Positions 52,393 through 61,095 of a DNA stretch of 64,000 bases are shown in pieces. Position 1 is the stretch's first letter, and the number at the start of each line of letters is the position of its first letter. The notes beneath the pieces are model-generated. The model was not told where the DNA came from, ran no database searches, and saw only the letters and a list, made by a program, of their open reading frames with translations. The stretch is from JANQOH01 sp965201155 (lineage in GTDB: Bacteria > Pseudomonadota > Alphaproteobacteria > UBA7887): contig OZ241752.1 of NCBI GenBank assembly GCA_965201155.1, forward strand, positions 558,001 through 622,000. The letters are read 5' to 3'. A program made the translations under genes and the position numbers.

Positions 52393-53271
52393 ATGAGCAT
52401 TTTTCTTGATCGGGTGTTCTTGACGCCCCTGATCATGGCAAGCGTCCTGGCATTGGGCGCCTGCGAAACGGCAGTTGAAACAGCGCATAAGTCGGCTTTG
52501 CCGGATCCGGTCTTTGAACGGACGCTGCACCGTGCGTATCTCGGCATGGCGCAAGCAGAGTATGATGAGGCGGATTACAAGGACTCCAACTGGTTTGCGG
52601 GGCGCGTCATACAGCTCGCAGGCGGCAATAGCGTTACGCCTGTCGATCTTTCCACCCGCAACGTGCCCGCAGACGCCGCGGACGAACTGGCGTCAGCGCG
52701 CGAGCGGCTGGTCAGCGCCCTCGCTTCCCCGGATGTAGGGAAAATCCCGTTCGCAGCGGCGAACGCCCAGGCGAGTTTCGACTGCTGGGTGCAGGAGAAG
52801 GAAGAAAACATCCAGCCCCTGGATATCGCAGCCTGCCGGGACCGTTTCATGGAAGCGATCGCACTGACCGAAGGCGTGGTCTCGCCGCCACCACCACCGC
52901 CGCCGGCGCCTCCGACGGTGGCAGAAGCAGCGCCCCAGCCGCCGCGCTTCTATTCGGTATTGTTCGACTTTGACAGCGCAGCGCTCACCGATGCCGCTCA
53001 GGGTACTATTGGCGGTATCCTCACCGACTGGCTCGGGAAGGGGCACCACCTGACAGTAGTCGGTCACGCCGATACTGCCGGCAGGGCGCGTTACAATCAG
53101 GAACTCTCGGAAGAGCGCGCGGCCAATGTCAGTCAGGCGCTTGAAGCCGGCGGCGTCGGTTTCGGCTGGCTGACAGCCGTTGGCGTGGGAGAAACCAACC
53201 TCGCAGTGCCCACTGCGGATGGCGTACCCGAACAGGCGAACCGGCGCGTTACGGTGTCAATCGTCAAATAG
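52393..53271 (+). CDS. OmpA-family lipoprotein
   Basis: A 292-residue lipoprotein with lipobox LGAC (Cys 24), an N-terminal helical domain of about 130 residues, a Pro-rich linker (VSPPPPPPPAPPTV) and a C-terminal OmpA/MotB peptidoglycan-binding domain (FDFDSAALTDAAQ, VVGHADTAGRARYNQELSEERAANV, NRRVTVSIV). It probably tethers the outer membrane to the cell wall. It lies alone, followed by two hairpins. Confidence 0.9.
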   Translation: MSIFLDRVFLTPLIMASVLALGACETAVETAHKSALPDPVFERTLHRAYLGMAQAEYDEADYKDSNWFAGRVIQLAGGNSVTPVDLSTRNVPADAADELASARERLVSALASPDVGKIPFAAANAQASFDCWVQEKEENIQPLDIAACRDRFMEAIALTEGVVSPPPPPPPAPPTVAEAAPQPPRFYSVLFDFDSAALTDAAQGTIGGILTDWLGKGHHLTVVGHADTAGRARYNQELSEERAANVSQALEAGGVGFGWLTAVGVGETNLAVPTADGVPEQANRRVTVSIVK

Positions 53272-53289
53272 GCGCCGCCTCCGCCGCTG

Positions 53290-53312
53290 CCCCGGTTCCA
53301 CCGCAACCGGGG
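53290..53312 (+). terminator. Hairpin 3' of the OmpA-like gene
   Basis: Perfect 8-bp stem CCCCGGTT / AACCGGGG with a 7-nt loop, 18 bp past the stop codon. No T-run. Confidence 0.5.
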
Positions 53313-53323
53313 ATGAACACCCC

Positions 53324-53348
53324 TGCCCCGCCGACCCGCGGCGGGGCA
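53324..53348 (+). terminator. Second hairpin 3' of the OmpA-like gene
   Basis: Perfect 10-bp GC-rich stem TGCCCCGCCG / CGGCGGGGCA with a 5-nt loop, 11 bp after the first hairpin. Two strong stems in tandem probably separate the lipoprotein gene from the catabolic operon, even without a T-run. Confidence 0.5.
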
Positions 53349-53433
53349 GCGAAGCAGGGCAGGACCGCCAACGGTGCGCGCGCAACACGCCGCGCCGGCG
53401 GTCTTGTCTGTTCGCGAATATGAGGACAAAGCC

Positions 53434-54867
53434 ATGACCGGGGCAACGAAACGGCTGGCCGTGTTTGCCAGCGAATTGCAATTCGAGCAATTGCCGCCTG
53501 AAGTGCCCGCGCGCATCAAGGCGCTGCTGCTCGACCTTGTCGGCATCGCCGTCCGCGCGCGCCACGACGCCGAATCCACCCCCAGCCTGATGCGCGGTCT
53601 CACCCGCCTCGGTCTGACTGGCGAACGCGAACAGGCGGGCGGCTGTTCGGTCATCGGCGATCACACCGCCTGGACTGCGCCGGCAGCGGCGCTGATCAAT
53701 GGCACGCTCGCCCATTCGCTGGACTTCGACGATACGCACGCGACAGCGTCCCTGCATACCGGAGCACCGATTATTCCCGCAGCACTGGCTGCGGGTGAAA
53801 TCTCTGGCGCCGACGGACGCGCAATAATTGCCGGCATTGTCGCCGGAATCGAAGTGCAGGTGCGGCTCAGCAAGGCGTTGACACCGAAGGATCATTACGC
53901 CCGCGGCTTTCACCCCACCGCGACATGCGGCGCGTTCGGCGCCGCCGCTGCGGCTGCCCGCGTGCTGGGCCTTGCGCCCGACCGCACCGCCCATGCACTG
54001 GGAATTGCACTCAGCCAGACCGCCGGCTCCATGGCGTTTCTCGCTGAGGGCGCCTGGACCAAGCGCTATCAGGTCGGCCATGCGGCCATGAATGGCGTGC
54101 TCGCCGCCACGCTGGCGGACGCCGGTTTCGAGGGTCCCGCAGACCCGGTGACCGGCCGTTATGGCTTTCTCACCAGTTACGCACCCGACCCTACACCCGA
54201 GCTGGCTACCGCTGATCTCGGTTCGGTATGGGAAACCCTGGCGGTCGCCGTCAAGCCTTACCCCTCATGCCGCTACAGCCATGCAGCAATGGACGCGGTG
54301 ATCGACATCGCACAGGTCCACGGCGTCACGCCCGGCGAGGTGGACGCGATCGAGATCGGCCTGCCCCGCACCGGCTGGCATCTCGTCGGTGAACCGGAAG
54401 CAGACAAACAGGCGCCCGAAAGCGTTGTCGACGGACAGTTCTCAATGCCGTTTCTGGCAGCCGTCGCGCTGAGGGAACACGGCATGTCGTGGGACGATTA
54501 CGACCGCCACCTTTCCGATCCCGAAACCTTGGCGCTTTGCCGCAAGGTACGAACGCGAATTGACGAGCGAGCGGAAGCGGCGTTTCCGGCGTATATGAGC
54601 GGCGGCGCCGAGATCGTCACCAGCCGCGGGAACTTTCAGAAATTCGTGACCATTTGCCGGGGCGAGCCGGAAAACTTCCCCGCCGAGGAAGAATTGCGCG
54701 CCAAGTTCGACGGTCTTGCCGCGCCGTATGTCGCCGCGCCGCGCCGCGCCGAGCTGGCCGACGCGATCAGCACATTCGAACAGGTCACCGATATGGGTGC
54801 GCTGTTGCGGCTGACCCGGCGCACCGCCAGCCTCGCCGGCGGCGATAGCGAACGCGTCGCGCTGTAG
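53434..54867 (+). CDS. MmgE/PrpD family protein
   Basis: A 477-residue member of the 2-methylcitrate dehydratase / cis-aconitate decarboxylase family. LINGTLAHSLDFDDTH (active-site Asp region), HPTATCGAFGAAAAAARVLGL, SQTAGSMAFLAEGAWTKRYQVGHAA and KPYPSCRYSHAAMDAV are typical. The exact reaction cannot be read from the sequence. The ATG at 53434 has a GAGGA ribosome site. It is first of a three-gene run with an acyl-CoA dehydrogenase and a CoA transferase, which suggests breakdown of a branched or unsaturated dicarboxylic acid. Confidence 0.88.
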   Translation: MTGATKRLAVFASELQFEQLPPEVPARIKALLLDLVGIAVRARHDAESTPSLMRGLTRLGLTGEREQAGGCSVIGDHTAWTAPAAALINGTLAHSLDFDDTHATASLHTGAPIIPAALAAGEISGADGRAIIAGIVAGIEVQVRLSKALTPKDHYARGFHPTATCGAFGAAAAAARVLGLAPDRTAHALGIALSQTAGSMAFLAEGAWTKRYQVGHAAMNGVLAATLADAGFEGPADPVTGRYGFLTSYAPDPTPELATADLGSVWETLAVAVKPYPSCRYSHAAMDAVIDIAQVHGVTPGEVDAIEIGLPRTGWHLVGEPEADKQAPESVVDGQFSMPFLAAVALREHGMSWDDYDRHLSDPETLALCRKVRTRIDERAEAAFPAYMSGGAEIVTSRGNFQKFVTICRGEPENFPAEEELRAKFDGLAAPYVAAPRRAELADAISTFEQVTDMGALLRLTRRTASLAGGDSERVAL

Positions 54868-54881
54868 CGAGAGGGCCGCGA

Positions 54882-56033
54882 GTGACCCTGCCCAACGACA
54901 CGGACGCGCTGATTCTCGCCAGCCTGGAGCGCTTTCTCGAGCGCGAGGTCGCGCCGCATGTGCGGGAACTGGAAGCTGCCGACCGTTACCCCCACGATAT
55001 CGTGGGGAAGATGAAGGAGCTGGGCCTGTTCGGCGCTACTATCTCGCCCGAATATGGCGGCCTCGGGCTGTCAACCCGTACCTATGCCGCCATTGTCGAG
55101 CGAGTTTCCGCCGTCTGGATGTCGCTTTCAGGGATTTTCAACTCGCATCTCATCATGGCGGCCGCCGTGCAGCGTTTCGGAACCGAGGCACAGAAGACGC
55201 AGTACCTGCCGCGCTTTGCCGCCGGCGAACTGCGCGGCGGAATCGCGCTGACGGAGCCGGATTGCGGGACCGACCTTCAGGCCGTCACCACACGTGCAAG
55301 GCGCGAGGCCGGCGATTACGTCATCAACGGCGCCAAGACATGGATATCCAACAGCATCGAAGGCGATATTCTCGCTGTGCTGGTCAAGACCGACCCCGCC
55401 GCGCAGCCGCGCCACCGCGGCATGAGCCTGCTGCTGGTCGAGAAGGCAAACGGGTACCGTATCGGGCGCAAGTTGAAGAAGCTCGGCTATCGCGGCATAG
55501 ACACGGGAGAGATCGTCTTCGAAAGCTGCCGCGTTTCGGCCGAAAATCTTGTCGGAGGCGCGGAAGGCCGCGGGCTGCAACAGATCCTGAGCGGCCTGGA
55601 ACTGGGGCGCATCAATGTCGCCGCACGCGGCCTGGGCATTGCCCGAGCCTGTCTTGAGGCTGCAACATCCTACGCTCAGACCCGCAAGACTTTCGGCAAG
55701 CCCATCGCGCAGCACCAGGCCATCCAGATCAAGCTGGCAGACATGGCGACGCGCGTGGAGGCGTCGCGGCTATTGGTCGAGGCAGCGGCGACGGCATATG
55801 ATTCCGGCCAGCGCTGCGACATGGAAGCCGGCATGGCCAAGCTCTTTGCCTCTGAGGCGGCCATCGAAAACAGCATGGACGCGATACGGATTCACGGCGC
55901 CTACGGCTATTCGAAGGAATTCGATGTCGAGCGCCACTATCGCGACGCGCCGCTGCTCGCCATCGGCGAGGGCACCAACGAACTGCAACGGATCATCATC
56001 GCGCGTCAGCTTGTCGAGCGGAACCCCGTTTGA
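54882..56033 (+). CDS. Acyl-CoA dehydrogenase
   Basis: A 383-residue FAD-dependent dehydrogenase. It has GLFGATISPEYGGLGLS, the FAD/substrate segment ALTEPDCGTDLQAVTTRA, TWISNS, RKTFGKPIAQHQAIQ and the C-terminal EGTNELQRIIIARQL with the catalytic-region Glu typical of glutaryl-CoA and short-chain relatives. Start is GTG at 54882 after a GAGAGGG site, 14 bp from the PrpD-like gene. Substrate unknown; the stop overlaps the CoA transferase start. Confidence 0.92.
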   Translation: MTLPNDTDALILASLERFLEREVAPHVRELEAADRYPHDIVGKMKELGLFGATISPEYGGLGLSTRTYAAIVERVSAVWMSLSGIFNSHLIMAAAVQRFGTEAQKTQYLPRFAAGELRGGIALTEPDCGTDLQAVTTRARREAGDYVINGAKTWISNSIEGDILAVLVKTDPAAQPRHRGMSLLLVEKANGYRIGRKLKKLGYRGIDTGEIVFESCRVSAENLVGGAEGRGLQQILSGLELGRINVAARGLGIARACLEAATSYAQTRKTFGKPIAQHQAIQIKLADMATRVEASRLLVEAAATAYDSGQRCDMEAGMAKLFASEAAIENSMDAIRIHGAYGYSKEFDVERHYRDAPLLAIGEGTNELQRIIIARQLVERNPV

Positions 56034-57226
56034 CTGCCTCCATACCGGCGCTGGACGGCGTGCGCGTGCTCGCAGTGGAGCAATATGGCGCCGGGCCGTT
56101 CGGCACCATGTTTCTCGCCGATCTCGGCGCCGAAGTCATAAAGGTCGAAAAACCCGGCGCCGGCGATACCGCCCGCGATGTCGGTCCCTATTTCTTCGAA
56201 CCCGGCGACAGCCTGTTCTTTCACAGCTTCAACCGCAACAAGCGCAGCCTCACATTGGATCTCGAGGCCCCGGCGGGGCGCGCTGTATTCCGGGACCTTG
56301 CTGCCGAAGTCGACGCCGTGGCGTGCAATCTGCGCGGTGATGTGCCGGAAAAACTCGGCCTGACCTATGGCGCTCTGGCGCCCGTCAACCCGAGGATCGT
56401 CTGTGCACACTTGTCAGCCTATGGCCGCACTGGGCCGCGCCGCACATGGCCCGGCTATGATTATCTGATGCAAGCCGAGGCCGGCTATTTCGCCCTGACC
56501 GGCGAACCCGGGTCGCCGCCCGCACGCTGCGGCCTGTCAGTCGTGGACATGATGACCGGACTGGCGTTGGCCCTGGCGTTGCTCGCAGCCCTCACCGCGG
56601 CGCGCGCCACCGGCACGGGGCGCGATATCGACGTCAGCCTGTTCGACGTGGCGCTGGGGAATCTCGGCTATCTGGCCGCCTGGTATCTCAACCGCGGCGC
56701 AGCCCAGCAGCGCCTGCCCCGTTCGGCGCATCCCTCCCTGACGCCGTGTCAGATGTTTCGCACCGCCGATGGCTGGCTCTACATCATGTGCAACAAGGAG
56801 AAGTTCTGGCCGGCGCTGTGCCACGCGCTGGAGCGCCCGGAATGGGCTGAGGATGCGCGGTTTGCGGATTTTGCGGCGCGGCTGGAGCATCGCACCTTGC
56901 TGAGCAAGCGCCTGGACGATGAATTGCAGCGCCGCACGACGGCGGAATGGCTGGCCTGTTTCGCCGGCACGGTGCCCGCCGCACCGGTCCATGACGTGGC
57001 AGCCGCCCTGGAAAACCCCTTTGTTACCGACCAAGAGCGCCTGCAGGTGCTCGACCATCCGCAGGCTGGCGCCTACCGGATGCCGGCCCCGCCAATCCGC
57101 GACTCCGGCGCACTGCCGCCGAACCGTGCAGCACCGGCCCTCGGCGCCGATACCGTGCCTCTACTGCAGCGCCTCGGATACGATGCGGCGCGTATTTCGC
57201 GCCTGCGCGAAGCAAATGTGATTTGA
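56030..57226 (+). CDS. Family III CoA transferase (CaiB/BaiF)
   Basis: A 398-residue CoA transferase. It shows LAVEQYGAGPFGTMFLADLGAEVIKVE, RNKRSLTLDL, GYDYLMQAEAGYFALTGEPG and the catalytic Asp in SVVDMMTG (about 173). It should activate an organic acid by moving CoA from another thioester. The start is TTG at 56030 overlapping the dehydrogenase stop (TTGA); there is no ATG near the conserved N-terminus. Confidence 0.92.
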   Translation: MTASIPALDGVRVLAVEQYGAGPFGTMFLADLGAEVIKVEKPGAGDTARDVGPYFFEPGDSLFFHSFNRNKRSLTLDLEAPAGRAVFRDLAAEVDAVACNLRGDVPEKLGLTYGALAPVNPRIVCAHLSAYGRTGPRRTWPGYDYLMQAEAGYFALTGEPGSPPARCGLSVVDMMTGLALALALLAALTAARATGTGRDIDVSLFDVALGNLGYLAAWYLNRGAAQQRLPRSAHPSLTPCQMFRTADGWLYIMCNKEKFWPALCHALERPEWAEDARFADFAARLEHRTLLSKRLDDELQRRTTAEWLACFAGTVPAAPVHDVAAALENPFVTDQERLQVLDHPQAGAYRMPAPPIRDSGALPPNRAAPALGADTVPLLQRLGYDAARISRLREANVI

Positions 57227-57230
57227 GCAC

Positions 57231-57650
57231 CTATCCGTCAGCGCGCGGAGCCCACGGAATCACTTGTACGTCGATGCCTTCCTCACGCAGCGCCTCGGCT
57301 TCCTTCCTGTTTGCGTCGCCATGGATGCTGCGCCGCTCGGTCTCGCCATAATGAATCTTGCGCGCTTCTTCCGGGAAGCGGCGGCCGACATGCTCGCTGT
57401 TTTTCTCGACCTCGGCGCGCAGGGCGCGCAATCGCGAAAGGATTTCGCCATGCTCCCGCATCGCGCGGCCTGGGTCGGAGTCGCGCTTGCTGGCGATGTT
57501 CGGTGCCATGGGAGCCTTGACGATCTGGTTGTCGCCGCAAATCGGGCATGAAACCTCGCCGTCCACCGCCTGCTGCTCATAACCGGCGCTGTCGCGGAAC
57601 CACGCCTCGAACAGATGCTCGCTGGCGCATTTGAGATTGTAGACGATCAT
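57231..57650 (-). CDS. DUF1178 family protein
   Basis: A 139-residue protein of the alphaproteobacterial DUF1178 family: MIVYNLKCASEHLFEAWFRDSAGY, then SCPICGDNQIVKAPMAPNI, a zinc-ribbon-like start, and RALRAEVEKNSEHVGRRFPEEARKIHYGE. The ATG at 57650 is chosen because the family begins at MIVYNLKC and GGAGG lies 11 bases upstream; a nearer ATG is too close to that site. Function unknown. Confidence 0.9.
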   Translation of the reverse strand: MIVYNLKCASEHLFEAWFRDSAGYEQQAVDGEVSCPICGDNQIVKAPMAPNIASKRDSDPGRAMREHGEILSRLRALRAEVEKNSEHVGRRFPEEARKIHYGETERRSIHGDANRKEAEALREEGIDVQVIPWAPRADG

Positions 57651-57772
57651 CGGCCACATGACCTCCGAACCGAACGCTGCACCCGCATCGCATATGGCGG
57701 CACGCGGGGTTGCCGGCGTCATTTCTTGCACTTAGATGACACGAATTGACGCAGGCAACAAGGGCCGACGCC

Positions 57773-58276
57773 ATGAAACCCTCACCATGGGTTACGCGCT
57801 TTGCGCTGCTGGTCGCACCCGGCGCGCATATGCTGGACCTCGCCTGCGGCGCCGGGCGGCATACCCGTTGGCTCCTTGAGGCCGGCTATGCTGTAACCGC
57901 GGCGGACCGCGATCTGTCCGGCCTTGCCGATGTGCATTCGCCGCGTCTCACCCGCCGGGAAACAGATCTTGAGGATGGCGGCTGGCCCTTCGGCGACGCG
58001 CGCTTTGCCGGCATCGTCGTAACGAACTATCTGCACCGCCCGCTCTTTGCGCCGCTTCTTGCCGCGCTGGCGCCCGACGGCATGCTGATCTACGAAACCT
58101 TCGCGGTCGGCAATGAGCGCTGGGGCCGCCCGCGAAATCCTGATTTCCTGCTCCGCCGCGGGGAGTTGCTGGCGGTCGCCGCCGGCGGCGGACTGCGCGT
58201 GCTGGCATATGAGGACAGGGAAGTTCGCCAACCGAAACCCGCCTGCATACAACGCATCGCGGCCCGCGCGGTGTAG
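57773..58276 (+). CDS. SAM-dependent class I methyltransferase
   Basis: A 167-residue methyltransferase with motif I MLDLACGAGRHTRWLLEAGY, an acidic residue in TAADRDLSG, and TNYLHRPLFAPLLAALAPDGMLIYETFA. Small size and the TehB-like spacing suggest a small-molecule substrate. The ATG at 57773 has AAGGG upstream. It is convergent with the monooxygenase gene across a 14-bp-stem hairpin. Confidence 0.85.
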   Translation: MKPSPWVTRFALLVAPGAHMLDLACGAGRHTRWLLEAGYAVTAADRDLSGLADVHSPRLTRRETDLEDGGWPFGDARFAGIVVTNYLHRPLFAPLLAALAPDGMLIYETFAVGNERWGRPRNPDFLLRRGELLAVAAGGGLRVLAYEDREVRQPKPACIQRIAARAV

Positions 58277-58290
58277 CAGGAAAGCGCGGT

Positions 58291-58332
58291 GCCGTCGTTG
58301 GCGCAGGTCGGTTATCCCGCGCCAACGACGGC
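58291..58332. terminator. Long hairpin between convergent genes
   Basis: Perfect 14-bp stem GCCGTCGTTGGCGC / GCGCCAACGACGGC with a 14-nt loop. The right arm lies in the last codons of the monooxygenase gene and the left arm is 14 bp past the methyltransferase stop. It can fold in transcripts from either direction and probably serves both 3' ends. Confidence 0.6.
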
Positions 58333-59955
58333 AGGCTGCGGCGTCATCACAAAACCCTGATAGCCGTTGGCGACCACCGCTTCGCATTTTTCCGCATAGG
58401 CCGGGAAGCCGCCGATATAGGGCATGAACACCCGCGTCTTGCCGGGAATGTTCGCGCCCGCATACCAGGAGCTGCATTGCGAGCGCAGCGACTCTCCGGC
58501 CACATCGTTGACATGCCCGATCCACGCATCTTCCGCCGCCGGCTCCACGTCGATACGGCTCAGCCCGCGCTGGCGCATGTGATCCACACAGTCGACAATC
58601 CAGTCCACGTGCTGCTCGATGCACACGATCATGTTGGCCAGCACCGACGGGCTGCCGGGCCCCGTGATCGTAAACAGATTGGGAAACCCGGACGACATCA
58701 GGCCCAGATAGGCGCGCGGCCCGCCCTGCCATTTGTCGCATAAGCGCCTCCCGCGGCGCCCGCGTATGTCGATGCGCGACAACGCGCCGGTCATGGCGTC
58801 GAAACCGGTCGCGAAGACCACGCCGTCAAATTCATGGTTCTTCCCGGCGGCACGCAGGCCGGTGGCAGTGAAATGCTCGATCGGCCTTTCGCTGACATCG
58901 ACCAGCGTCACGTTCGGGCGGTTATAGGTCTTGTAGTAATCCGTATCGACGCACAGTCTCTTGCAGCCGATGATCGAATGCGGTGACAGCAAGTCCGCCA
59001 CCTCCGGGTCGTCCACGATCTGATGAATTTTCTCGTGTACGAAGTCCGCTGCCATGCGATTGGCGTCGGGGTCGGTCAAAAGGTCCTTGAAGGCGGCGAT
59101 AAACGCCGTTCCACCTTGGCGCCATCGTGCTTCGAATTCTCGCCGCCGTTCCTCTTCGGTCGCCTCCCGCGCCAGACTCGGATTATAGGGGCGCACCATT
59201 CCCGCATGGAGGCTTCGTGCAAGCGCCCGGAACGCAGGATAATCCGCCTTGACGGCGCGCACTTCCGCCGCCTCCAGCGGCCGGTTCCAGGCCGGAATGG
59301 TGTAATTCGCCGTGCGCTGGAACACCACCAGCTCCCGGGCCTGTTCGGCAATCACCGGTATCGACTGAATTGCCGATGAGCCGGTGCCGATCACACCCAC
59401 GCGCAAACCGGTGAAATCAACGCCCTCATGCGGCCACTGCCCGGTATGCCAGACCGCGCCCTGATAGTCTGCCAGCCCCTCGAATGCCGGCGTGTTGGTG
59501 CTCGACAGGCATCCCGTTGCCATGATGCAGAACCGCGCCGTGATACGGGCGCCGTCAGCGGTCTCGACGGTCCACAATCCGTCCGCATCGTCAAAGACTG
59601 CGGAGGTGACGCGCGTATCAAACACGATATCGCGCCGCAGGTCGAAACGGTCGGCGACATGGTTGGCATAGCGCAGAATTTCGGGCTGCGTGGCGTAGCG
59701 CTCCGTCCATTCCCATTCCTGCTGGAGCGCCTCGGAAAACTGATAGGAGTACTGGACGCTTTCGACATCGCAGCGTGCGCCCGGATACCGGTTCCAGTAC
59801 CAGGTTCCTCCCACACCGCCGCCAGCCTCCAGCACCTTCGCGCGCCAGCCCTGTTCGTGCAGCCTGTGCAGCATGTACAGGCCGGCAAAGCCGGCGCCGA
59901 CAATAATGGCGTCCAGCACCCGCTCGGCGCCGGGATCAATGGCGGTATCAGGCAT
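58312..59955 (-). CDS. Flavin monooxygenase, Baeyer-Villiger type
   Basis: A 547-residue FAD/NADPH flavoprotein. The FAD Rossmann motif is IIVGAGFAGLYML (18-30) and the NADPH motif is GVIGTGSSAIQSIPVIA. The type I BVMO fingerprint YQGAVWHTGQWP is present (Tyr in place of the first Phe), as is GGTWYWNRYPGARCDVES. Such enzymes insert oxygen beside a ketone (for example phenylacetone or cyclohexanone monooxygenase); the substrate is unknown. No dehydrogenase or hydrolase partner is adjacent. Confidence 0.92.
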   Translation of the reverse strand: MPDTAIDPGAERVLDAIIVGAGFAGLYMLHRLHEQGWRAKVLEAGGGVGGTWYWNRYPGARCDVESVQYSYQFSEALQQEWEWTERYATQPEILRYANHVADRFDLRRDIVFDTRVTSAVFDDADGLWTVETADGARITARFCIMATGCLSSTNTPAFEGLADYQGAVWHTGQWPHEGVDFTGLRVGVIGTGSSAIQSIPVIAEQARELVVFQRTANYTIPAWNRPLEAAEVRAVKADYPAFRALARSLHAGMVRPYNPSLAREATEEERRREFEARWRQGGTAFIAAFKDLLTDPDANRMAADFVHEKIHQIVDDPEVADLLSPHSIIGCKRLCVDTDYYKTYNRPNVTLVDVSERPIEHFTATGLRAAGKNHEFDGVVFATGFDAMTGALSRIDIRGRRGRRLCDKWQGGPRAYLGLMSSGFPNLFTITGPGSPSVLANMIVCIEQHVDWIVDCVDHMRQRGLSRIDVEPAAEDAWIGHVNDVAGESLRSQCSSWYAGANIPGKTRVFMPYIGGFPAYAEKCEAVVANGYQGFVMTPQPAVVGAG

Positions 59956-60062
59956 GGTTACCGGTCGCAGTTCGGTTGGCCGCAGGCGTCTCGACGGCAG
60001 GCGCCGCCGGCGCTATAGGAGTGCGGCGGGCGCATTCCCCTTCAACGGATGTCATGTCAACC

Positions 60063-60236
60063 ATGCCGGATTTTGTGGACATCCTGTTTCTGGTGATCAC
60101 GGGCGGTGTCGCATGGCACGCATTGACATGGCGCGATACGGAAGGCAAGTCGGATTGGGTGCGCCAACTGTTTGGCTGCATTGCGCTGGTGTTCTTCCTG
60201 CGGGTGCTCCTGGTCGACGTGCTGGGGGTGATCTGA
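60063..60236 (+). CDS. Small membrane protein of unknown function
   Basis: A 57-residue protein starting MPDFVDILFLVITGGVAWHA and ending LFGCIALVFFLRVLLVDVLG, two hydrophobic segments joined by a polar loop (TWRDTEGKSDWVRQ). An ATG three codons earlier is also possible. No family is recognised. It reads toward, and stops 27 bp short of, the convergent TPR gene. Confidence 0.5.
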   Translation: MPDFVDILFLVITGGVAWHALTWRDTEGKSDWVRQLFGCIALVFFLRVLLVDVLGVI

Positions 60237-60263
60237 CCGGGTTCCGGCAGCACAACGCCGGTT

Positions 60264-60833
60264 CTATTGCTGATACGGGCGCTGCGCCGCATCCACTTCG
60301 GGCTGGCGAAGCAGGCGTTGGCCGGCCGGCTTGGCCAGTTCCGCCTCCAGATATTCCAGCCGGTCGGCGATTGTCGGCGGACGGTCCGCCTGCTTGCGCA
60401 GGAAGCGCGTGATCCAGTGCGGACCGTCGGCAACAGTCGGATCAAGCGTCAGGGCGTGCCGGTAATCCGCCATCGCCGCTTCATAATTGCCGAGGCGGTC
60501 GTGCAATATGCCGCGATTGGCAAAGGCGAACGCCATGTCGGGCTCGGCAGCGATGGCGCGCCCGAAAGCGGCCAGCGCTTCCTCCACGTCGCCAAGCTGC
60601 ATCAGGCTCAGGGCAATGCCGCGCTGGGCAAAGCCGCTGTCCGGCTGCAACGCCGCGCGCTTCTCGTACAATGCCAGCGCGCGCTCATAGTCGCCATCCT
60701 CGAACGCTCGGTCGGCAGCCGATTGCGCATCCAGCGCCGGGTCGCGCTGGGCAATCAACGTGTCATGCAGGAACCATGCTGCCGTGCCGATAACGAGCAC
60801 TATCGCAATCCGCCGCCACAGTCGATCCGCCAT
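60264..60833 (-). CDS. Membrane-anchored TPR protein
   Basis: A 189-residue protein with one N-terminal membrane helix (RRIAIVLVIGTAAWFLHDTL) and three or so tetratricopeptide repeats (AFEDGDYERALALYEKRAALQP, GDVEEALAAFGRAIAAEPD, GNYEAAMADYRHALTLDP). It probably scaffolds a periplasmic or membrane complex. It is 6 bp downstream of another small membrane protein gene and follows the symporter in the same direction. Confidence 0.8.
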   Translation of the reverse strand: MADRLWRRIAIVLVIGTAAWFLHDTLIAQRDPALDAQSAADRAFEDGDYERALALYEKRAALQPDSGFAQRGIALSLMQLGDVEEALAAFGRAIAAEPDMAFAFANRGILHDRLGNYEAAMADYRHALTLDPTVADGPHWITRFLRKQADRPPTIADRLEYLEAELAKPAGQRLLRQPEVDAAQRPYQQ

Positions 60834-60839
60834 GGGCCG

Positions 60840-61067
60840 CTACGCGCCCAGTAACCGCAGGTTGAATACCCCCGCAAACAACAGCGCAATGGGTATGGCC
60901 AACACCTGCGCGCGGCGAGCCTGACCGGCGCGCTCGCCCGTGTCCAGCGTCTGTTGCAGGCGCCGCTCAAGACGGCGCACGCTCCACACCCAGACCAAGC
61001 GGCTCACCGGCCACCACAGGGCGGCAGCCAAGGCTATAGTCCACAGCACATAGCCTTGGCCGCTCAT
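60840..61067 (-). CDS. Small membrane protein of unknown function
   Basis: A 75-residue protein with hydrophobic segments at both ends (VLWTIALAAALWWPVSRLVW and VLAIPIALLFAGVFNLRLL) around a basic helical middle (RRLERRLQQTLDTGERAGQARR). It sits between the symporter and the TPR gene, 28 and 6 bp apart, and is likely in one transcript with them. No family recognised. Confidence 0.65.
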   Translation of the reverse strand: MSGQGYVLWTIALAAALWWPVSRLVWVWSVRRLERRLQQTLDTGERAGQARRAQVLAIPIALLFAGVFNLRLLGA

Positions 61068-61095
61068 CTCCGGTGGTGCGGGGGTACGGCAGGCG

